This document shows, one piece after another, positions 59,069 to 64,000 of a stretch of DNA of 64,000 bases. Origin of the DNA: Ornithinibacillus xuwenensis. Lineage in GTDB: Bacteria; Bacillota; Bacilli; Bacillales; Amphibacillaceae. The notes under the pieces were generated by a model, which worked only from the letters and a program-made list of their open reading frames with translations, searched no databases and was not told where the DNA came from. The DNA is taken from assembly GCF_039614845.1 (NCBI RefSeq), contig NZ_JBDIML010000007.1, forward strand, positions 1 through 64,000, written 5' to 3'. Made by a program: the position numbers and the translations under genes. Numbering within the stretch: position 1 is the stretch's first letter; each line of letters begins with the position of its first letter.

Positions 59069-60169
59069 TCATTCCCAAACCGTGCTTTTTAAATTTGAAT
59101 CATGTTGATGTCTTTCAATGGCTAATTCAATCAAACGACTAATTAATTCTGAATATGGAATCCCACTGATTTCCCATAGTTTTGGATACATGCTAATTTT
59201 TGTAAAACCTGGCAATGTATTAACTTCATTCACATAAAGTTCATCATTCTCGGTAAGGAAAAAGTCCACACGGGATAAGCCTTCACACTCTAAAGTTTGA
59301 AATGCCTTGATCGCCGCTTCCTGTACTTTCTTCACTTGGCTATCAGTAAGATCTGCCGGTATTGCCAAATCGGCTCCCTTTTCATCGATATATTTTGATT
59401 CATAGGAATAGAAATCAGTATTAGGTAAAACCTCTCCAGGGATAGAGGCAATTGGTTCGTCATTCCCCAATACCGCACACTCTATTTCCCGACCGATAAT
59501 ATTTTCTTCAATTACTACTTTATGATCATATTGGAATGCTGACTCAATAGCTGCATCAAATTCTTCTTTTGTCTTTACCTTGCTAACGCCAACAGATGAA
59601 CCTTGATTCGCTGGTTTTACAAACATTGGCGTACCAAGGTAGCCGCTTACTTCCTCAAAGCTAATCTTACCTCGATTAGAACGTTTAACAGCTATTCCTT
59701 TTGCAACATTAATTCCTGCTGCATGTAATAGCCTTTTTGCGATATCTTTATCCATGCACACAGAAGAACCTAGTACACTTGGACCTACAAAAGGAAGATT
59801 TGCTAATCGCAGCATACCTTGTAGACTACCATCTTCTCCGAGTGTACCATGAACAATTGGAAATACCACATCTAGTTGATCCAGACTAACAGCATTTTCA
59901 GCATGAATCAGCTGGTTATTTGCTGTACCCGGAACAATTGCAATATTATCCTCTGATTTATTCAAGGCAATAAGCTTTGGATTCTCCGCATTTAATAAGT
60001 AAGAGGTTTTATCATTTAAATGCCACTTTCCATCTTTATCAATACCCACTAAAACAACATCATATTTTTCTTTATCGATTGCATCTACAATATTTTTAGC
60101 AGACTGAAGCGAAACCTCGTGTTCTGCAGACTTTCCACCAAAAATTATTCCTACTTTTCTTTTCTTCAA
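59069..60169 (-). CDS. ddl: D-alanine--D-alanine ligase
   Basis: 366 residues, ATP-grasp enzyme. GGKSAEHEVSLQSAKNI, HGTLGEDGSLQGMLRLANLP, the ATP-binding MFVKPANQGSSVGVSKV, RVDFFLTENDELYVNEVNTL and GFTKISMYPKLWE are all present. The omega-loop Tyr is replaced (YESKYIDEKGAD keeps the vanA-sensitive form Tyr). Makes the D-Ala-D-Ala dipeptide of peptidoglycan. TTG start with AAGGGA upstream. Confidence 0.93.
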   Translation of the reverse strand: MKKRKVGIIFGGKSAEHEVSLQSAKNIVDAIDKEKYDVVLVGIDKDGKWHLNDKTSYLLNAENPKLIALNKSEDNIAIVPGTANNQLIHAENAVSLDQLDVVFPIVHGTLGEDGSLQGMLRLANLPFVGPSVLGSSVCMDKDIAKRLLHAAGINVAKGIAVKRSNRGKISFEEVSGYLGTPMFVKPANQGSSVGVSKVKTKEEFDAAIESAFQYDHKVVIEENIIGREIECAVLGNDEPIASIPGEVLPNTDFYSYESKYIDEKGADLAIPADLTDSQVKKVQEAAIKAFQTLECEGLSRVDFFLTENDELYVNEVNTLPGFTKISMYPKLWEISGIPYSELISRLIELAIERHQHDSNLKSTVWE

Positions 60170-60387
60170 TTTTGGACGTCCCTTCCATTTGCAAACTAAT
60201 AGTCATGAAGTGTCATGTAATTAAAAAGCTTCCTTACATTAAAATAGCATAATTTAGCTTGTATTTAATAGTAGCAAAACCAAAAAAATCACGGATTATT
60301 CATAAATACCTAATAGGGGTATATCATAATTGTTTTCTAGAGCGAATACATTAAAATACGGACAACCATTTTGACGGGAGGATTATC

Positions 60388-60942
60388 ATGTCAATTGTTT
60401 TAATTCTAATCCTTATTATATGTAGCTTACAGTTATTAGGCGTTATGCTATTAAATATGATTTATCATAAACATTTGTCTAGCATGCATGGAATGGTTAT
60501 CTCCATGACCTTAGGTATGTTAGCTGGTCTTTTATTCGGAGCAGTAATTGGTCTAGCTACGAATGAAAACATGCTCATTTTTTCCTTTCTGGTTGGACTT
60601 GTAGTTGGCTATTTAGCAGGGTTACCATTTGGTATAGCAGCAGTAGTTGATGGAAGTGTATCTGGTTTAATGGGGGGTATGATGGGAGCGATGCTAGGCG
60701 ATATGTTTCCCATGTTTAGTCCAGACACGCTGATAAAGCTACTAACCTTTTTCACGATGATGATCGTATTACTTATTCATTACGCAACCGAGGATTCGTT
60801 AAAATCGTCTACCAATCATAAATTGTTCCTAATCGTAACAAAGCACCCTTATTTCTATGCCACAGCCATTGTAGTCCTGTTTTTCTTCTTAAAGGATGTA
60901 GAACTGATTATTAATCATGATACACATCATCATGATTTTTGA
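60388..60942 (+). CDS. Integral membrane protein with Gly/Met-rich core and His-rich tail
   Basis: 184 residues. Five to six membrane segments, with many Gly and Met (SMTLGMLAGLLFGAVIG and GGMMGAMLGDMFPMF) and a C-terminus ending in a His cluster (HDTHHHDF). Metal (copper) handling is conceivable from the Met and His residues, but I know no family function. GGGAGG lies before the ATG. Its last 32 bases overlap the convergent carboxypeptidase gene. Confidence 0.65.
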   Translation: MSIVLILILIICSLQLLGVMLLNMIYHKHLSSMHGMVISMTLGMLAGLLFGAVIGLATNENMLIFSFLVGLVVGYLAGLPFGIAAVVDGSVSGLMGGMMGAMLGDMFPMFSPDTLIKLLTFFTMMIVLLIHYATEDSLKSSTNHKLFLIVTKHPYFYATAIVVLFFFLKDVELIINHDTHHHDF

Positions 60943-62023
60943 GATTTTTCCTGTACAGCTTTAACCAAATAAATAATAAAATGCTACCTAATAGTAAAAA
61001 ATCCAAGGCAACATCATGGTGTATTTTAGTCATTTTCCTTAACTCTTTTCGATTTGCCGTTAGCATTTCTTTCGAATTCGACAATACTGTATATCCGGAT
61101 GTAGCCTTTTCATCTTCAACCCTTAATTTCTTGGTGTTTTCGAGCTTTCTTAGCTTAATTTGACGATCATTCCGAATCGTCACAGCTTCTCCATCTCTTG
61201 TAAAGTGTTCAAATCCATAATCTAATAAAGCTTTAGTATCCTGATAAGCATCTAATTGATGCGCATTCCCCATAGTAATAACCACTAAACTCATGTTGTC
61301 CCGACTTGCTGTAGTTGCAAGGGTGAAGCCAGCTTCTTCTATAAAACCCGTCTTACCACCTGTCACTCCAGGATAAGGCATTTCTCGTAAAAGTTTGTGG
61401 TGTGTATAAAGTGTTGTATCCCACCCTTTACTTTCCCATTGTATTTCTTTTGTGCCAAATATTTCGCTAAATACTTCATTTTCCATGGCATACTCTGTAA
61501 TCACAGCGAGATCCTCTGCGGTCGTAACATGTTCCACATCAAATAGACCATGTGGATTCTTAAAATGTGTTTGCTTAACTCCTATAACATCCTGTAAATA
61601 TGTATTCAATTCATTGGAAAATTCAGCTACACTCCCACTTAAGTGCTCCGCAATGGCAACCGCCGCATCATTTCCAGAGTTAATTAATAATCCCTCTAAA
61701 AGCCGCTTTAACGATAATTGTTCTCCTTTTTCAAGATACACAGTTGATCCCATTGTACGATATGCATTTTCACTTATCGTCACTAAATCTTCTAGATTAC
61801 CATTTTCTATGGCATAAATTGCCGTAGCAATCTTAGTTAAGCTTGCGGGATATAGTTGTTTGGAGGCATTTTTCTCATATAGAACTGTGTTAGTTGCAGG
61901 ATCTATGACGATAGCAGCCTCGCTACTAATTTTGGGTAGTTTTATTTCTTCAGCCTGTATTGGTTCTATCGTGACTATCTGTATCAAAAGTATGACTAAC
62001 ATAATGATTATCCTACGATTCAT
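60911..62023 (-). CDS. D-alanyl-D-alanine carboxypeptidase (S11 family, DacF-like)
   Basis: 370 residues. Signal peptide (1-24), catalytic SxxK Ser61-Lys64 in YPASLTKIATAIYA, SxN at 116-118 (SGN) and KTG at 224-226. Unlike classic DacA it lacks a long C-terminal amphipathic anchor and has one transmembrane helix (about 338-356) followed by a His/Asp-rich tail. Trims peptidoglycan stems outside the membrane. GGGAGGAG upstream. Overlaps the convergent membrane protein gene. Confidence 0.88.
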   Translation of the reverse strand: MNRRIIIMLVILLIQIVTIEPIQAEEIKLPKISSEAAIVIDPATNTVLYEKNASKQLYPASLTKIATAIYAIENGNLEDLVTISENAYRTMGSTVYLEKGEQLSLKRLLEGLLINSGNDAAVAIAEHLSGSVAEFSNELNTYLQDVIGVKQTHFKNPHGLFDVEHVTTAEDLAVITEYAMENEVFSEIFGTKEIQWESKGWDTTLYTHHKLLREMPYPGVTGGKTGFIEEAGFTLATTASRDNMSLVVITMGNAHQLDAYQDTKALLDYGFEHFTRDGEAVTIRNDRQIKLRKLENTKKLRVEDEKATSGYTVLSNSKEMLTANRKELRKMTKIHHDVALDFLLLGSILLFIWLKLYRKNLKNHDDVYHD

Positions 62024-62169
62024 CTTCAGTTAACTCCTCCCATGATGTGCATCTCTAATTTGTTGTAAAACAAGGGTCTGTTTACTATTTTAATAGACTA
62101 ATATTACAGCCAAGTTAAATTAAAGAAGCTGTAATCTTTATTTAACGATTGTTACGATGGCGTAATACC

Positions 62170-62200
62170 AAAAAAAAGAAGCCAGTGACCAGCTGGCTTC
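62170..62200 (-). terminator. Orphan intrinsic terminator on the minus strand
   Basis: GAAGCCAG (62178-62185) pairs with CTGGCTTC (62193-62200), followed by eight T on the minus strand. No established minus-strand gene feeds into it. Confidence 0.65.
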
Positions 62201-62219
62201 CATAACATGGGTTAGGAGG

Positions 62220-62390
62220 CTAAAATCTAGTATAGTCTTTGAGTAGAATTACTAAAAGTCTATTCATTTCTGCCTTTACTGTGTTGGCAGATGACTTGAT
62301 ACAACAACACATTTTCCTTTTTTTATAGGATACCTTTCTTATTTTTACTAGAAATAGACTATTAAACAACCATGATACTTTATCCAACAT
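62220..62390 (-). other. Possible 56-codon ORF or small RNA between dacF-like and cotY
   Basis: An uninterrupted frame from ATG 62390 to TAG 62220 encodes a basic peptide (MLDKVSWLFNSLFLVKIRK...) and is followed by the orphan terminator. It has no ribosome binding site, and its start lies in the sigma-K promoter of cotY, so coding is doubtful. The rest of this intergenic stretch (62024-62437) holds nothing else I can identify. Confidence 0.25.
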
Positions 62391-62396
62391 AGATTA
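62368..62396 (+). promoter_or_regulatory. Sigma-K-like promoter of the coat gene
   Basis: AACC at 62368-62371, a 16-base spacer and CATAGATTA at 62388-62396 match the sigma-K pattern (mACm, 16, CATAnnnTA), 42 bases before the coat-protein start. Confidence 0.75.
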
Positions 62397-62437
62397 TAGT
62401 GTATTAACTATTCGTATATGAAAAGGAGCGATAAAGC

Positions 62438-62989
62438 ATGAGTTGTTCACATGGCAAACAATCTGGTGAATGTGTTTGTGATGTTGTCCGTAAAATTGTG
62501 AAGGCACAGGACGAAGTAGCAGCAGCAATGGATAACAATTGTTGTACGACAGGGTGCGAGCAATCCATTAGAGATTTGTTATCACCTGCAACAGCAAACG
62601 GCAATACAACAATCCCCTTCCTATTGTACTGTAAAGGCGATTGCGACTTATTCTTTGCAACCGGAGTTGCACAGAACGGTAATGGAGCAGCATTCGATTG
62701 TATCGAAACACCAGTCTTTCGTGCTAAGAAATTTAAAAAGGGCTGTTGTGTCGAACTAGAATTATTAGAGTTCGAGACAAATTCAGGCGGTGGTGGAAGT
62801 CTAATTCCAACACCACAAGATAACTGTGACTTCATTCCACCAAACGCAACAGGAGACTTTGTTGAAACTGGTATCTGTATTACAGTAGATTTACACCATT
62901 TCATTGCAATTCAATGTCTAGCACCGACTACACCTGTATCACCTGCAGCAGATAATGGGAACGGCCACGGACACGGTCACGTCTTTTAA
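62438..62989 (+). CDS. cotY: Spore coat/exosporium protein, CotY/CotZ/ExsY family
   Basis: 183 residues with 14 Cys (3, 12, 14, 35, 36, 40, 65, 69, 88, 103, 104, 130, 147, 160), as expected for a disulfide-cross-linked crust or exosporium protein. The segments CVCDVVRKIVKAQDEV and PVFRAKKFKKGCCVELELL are characteristic. It ends in a Gly/His repeat (GNGHGHGHVF). AAAGGAG precedes the ATG, and a sigma-K promoter fits expression in the mother cell. CotY or CotZ cannot be told apart from sequence alone. Confidence 0.88.
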   Translation: MSCSHGKQSGECVCDVVRKIVKAQDEVAAAMDNNCCTTGCEQSIRDLLSPATANGNTTIPFLLYCKGDCDLFFATGVAQNGNGAAFDCIETPVFRAKKFKKGCCVELELLEFETNSGGGGSLIPTPQDNCDFIPPNATGDFVETGICITVDLHHFIAIQCLAPTTPVSPAADNGNGHGHGHVF

Positions 62990-62995
62990 AATCTC

Positions 62996-63034
62996 AAAAA
63001 GCCTAGAACCTATTCTGGTTCTAGGCTTTTATTT
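62996..63034 (+). terminator. Intrinsic terminator of the coat gene
   Basis: AAAAGCCTAGAACC pairs with GGTTCTAGGCTTTT around a six-base loop. Confidence 0.85.
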
Positions 63035-63128
63035 ACATTCTATAGCTCGTAACTTCATTCACCTTGGGAAGCATTCAGATGGATACATACTCTTCCTTCG
63101 GATATAGTAATGATTAGGAGGAAGTATA

Positions 63129-63467
63129 ATGCGCGAATTTACTGAACTAACTTCTATATATGTTACGGAGACATTTATCCAAGAACATCCATTAGCTTTT
63201 TTGTATATTTCGCAGCCTAATTGTAGTGTTTGTCACGCACTGTTGCCGAAGATTAAAGAACTAATGACAACATATCCTGAAATTGCACTTGGGCATCTAT
63301 CTACCACAACTGTAGAAGAAGTTGCTGGAAGGTTTTCCATTTTTACCGTTCCGGTGTTGCTTTTATTTGTTGAAGGGAAGGAATATATTCGAGAAGCACG
63401 CATTGTTCATATCGATATACTCGACCAAAAAATACAAAGAATATATAAAAATGTGGTTGGACCATAA
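63129..63467 (+). CDS. Thioredoxin-like protein (YdbP-like)
   Basis: 112-residue single thioredoxin fold with an unusual active site CSVC in QPNCSVCHALLPKI (about residues 32-35) and the cis-Pro in IFTVPVLLLF. No signal peptide, so it acts in the cytoplasm. The CSVC motif, unlike CGPC, suggests a specialised redox role such as bacilliredoxin-like thiol exchange (inference). AGGAGG precedes the ATG. Single gene. Confidence 0.8.
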   Translation: MREFTELTSIYVTETFIQEHPLAFLYISQPNCSVCHALLPKIKELMTTYPEIALGHLSTTTVEEVAGRFSIFTVPVLLLFVEGKEYIREARIVHIDILDQKIQRIYKNVVGP

Positions 63468-63480
63468 TCCAACCACATTG
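63446..63480 (-). terminator. Intrinsic terminator of the FtsX-type gene
   Basis: AATGTGGTTGGA (63451-63462) pairs with TCCAACCACATT (63469-63480); five T follow on the minus strand. It spans the end of the thioredoxin-like gene. Confidence 0.75.
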
Positions 63481-63490
63481 ACTACCATTA

Positions 63491-64000
63491 CTATATCTCT
63501 CTTCTCATTGCCTTCAATACATCAATTTGAGTTGCTCGTTTTGCAGGACGCATTCCTGATAGAATGGTCACCACTAAACAAATCCCTACTGCTATAACAA
63601 CAAGACTCCAAGGAATAGCTGAGAACTTCAATCCTTCAGGCATTTCGTCATTGAATGCCATCTCTAAAATTAACGGTAATCCTATATTCACTAACATACT
63701 CGTTAAATAGGCAACAATTGTCCCAATGATGGCACCAATAATTCCAATATAGCTACTTTCCAATAGAAAGATTTTCTTGATTGTTTTGGGATTCGCCCCA
63801 ATTGCCTTCATAATTCCAATATCTGGTGCTCTTTCGGTCACGGCCATTGTCATCGTGTTATAAATTCCAATGGAGGCAATGATTAAGGCTATTGTACCGA
63901 CAAGAATTAAGCCAGCCTTTGCAATAGTAAACAAGGTATTAATTTCTTTCATCTCACTGACAACGGAATAAGTAGCATAATTGTTATCCCCTAATTCATC
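63491..64000 (-). CDS. FtsX-like ABC transporter permease, C-terminal part
   Basis: Partial gene, open to the right window edge; 169 residues are visible. Three membrane segments in the FtsX/MacB topology: IVGTIALIIASIGIYNTMTM, then the conserved MKAIGANPKTIKKIFLLESS loop, then GIIGAIIGTIVAYLTSMLV and the final VVIAVGICLVVTILSGMRPAKRATQIDVLKAMR. Such permeases drive mechanotransmission or export of lipids, peptides or lipoproteins with a partner ATPase, which would lie beyond the edge. The first in-window Met (63952) is internal. Confidence 0.85.
   Translation of the reverse strand, partial: DELGDNNYATYSVVSEMKEINTLFTIAKAGLILVGTIALIIASIGIYNTMTMAVTERAPDIGIMKAIGANPKTIKKIFLLESSYIGIIGAIIGTIVAYLTSMLVNIGLPLILEMAFNDEMPEGLKFSAIPWSLVVIAVGICLVVTILSGMRPAKRATQIDVLKAMRREI

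Noticed and set aside
62404..62904. 166-codon minus-strand frame opposite the coat gene
   Set aside because: Antisense shadow of the Cys-rich coat protein; no ribosome binding site and no family similarity.
1..64000. CRISPR arrays, IS elements, tRNA or rRNA genes, prophage
   Set aside because: No regularly spaced repeats, transposase or integrase genes, attachment-site duplications or tRNA-like cloverleaves were seen.

Overview
The window reads as chromosome of a low-GC, endospore-forming, probably halotolerant member of the Bacillaceae (Oceanobacillus/Virgibacillus/Ornithinibacillus-like). The clues are AT-rich DNA, GGAGG-type ribosome binding sites, frequent TTG/GTG starts, a CotY/CotZ-type spore coat gene behind a sigma-K-like promoter, a YteA-family protein, a proline T-box in front of proS, and an ectoine/hydroxyectoine (Ehu) uptake operon. 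I see no rRNA, tRNA, CRISPR array, insertion sequence, phage gene or replication origin.

Layout. 0-18 kb: housekeeping and stress genes (zinc-ribbon membrane protein, yteA, cold-shock protein, tRNA hydroxylase trhO, thiol peroxidase), a polar amino-acid ABC transporter with a linked M20 amidohydrolase, a K+ channel, proS with its T-box, and then several small genes including two broken ones (a frameshifted DUF2512/YndM-like gene and a plsY-like relic), a cell-wall peptidase and a quinone-type dioxygenase under an MhqR-like operator. 18.6-21.8 kb: ehuBCDA. 21.8-31.4 kb: murB, hisJ and a nine-gene operon hisZGDBHAF(IE)C; together with divergent hisJ these cover all ten enzymatic steps from PRPP to histidine. 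31.5-46.3 kb: lipoprotein chaperone-like protein, DsbA-like and MBL proteins, type 2 IPP isomerase, two TetR-controlled groups, a frameshifted HD-type hydrolase, an RsgA-type GTPase with an unusual leader, an aldo/keto reductase, an AraC/VOC/DUF899 cluster and an amidase. 46.4-57.1 kb: a chemoreceptor with a sigma-D-like promoter, tag, a two-domain rhodanese, pepT, an MFS carrier, a serine hydrolase, a VanY-type lipoprotein and a cystine-type ABC transporter (tcyABC-like). 57.2-64 kb: an SRPBCC protein, a DUF2269 protein, a Fur-box nitroreductase, ddl, a D,D-carboxypeptidase, the coat protein, a thioredoxin-like protein and the end of an FtsX-type permease cut by the window edge.

How it fits together: solute and amino-acid import (Ehu, Tcy, third ABC system with M20 hydrolase), histidine synthesis, and peptidoglycan precursor and remodelling functions (MurB, Ddl, DacF-like, two M15 peptidases) dominate. 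Most transcription units end in strong intrinsic hairpins, several of which use the last codons of the gene itself.

The most unusual signal is in front of the rsgA-type gene (39.10-39.24 kb): a 23-codon leader ORF with a strong ribosome binding site and three complementary segments forming two mutually exclusive hairpins, one of which would bury the rsgA ribosome binding site. It looks like a translational attenuator. Other points worth a second look are a GAAA-repeat frameshift in an HD hydrolase, a near-consensus Fur box on a nitroreductase, paired TetR operators, a leaderless tetR, an intercistronic terminator in ehuBCDA with no good ehuC start codon, and a DUF899-VOC fusion.
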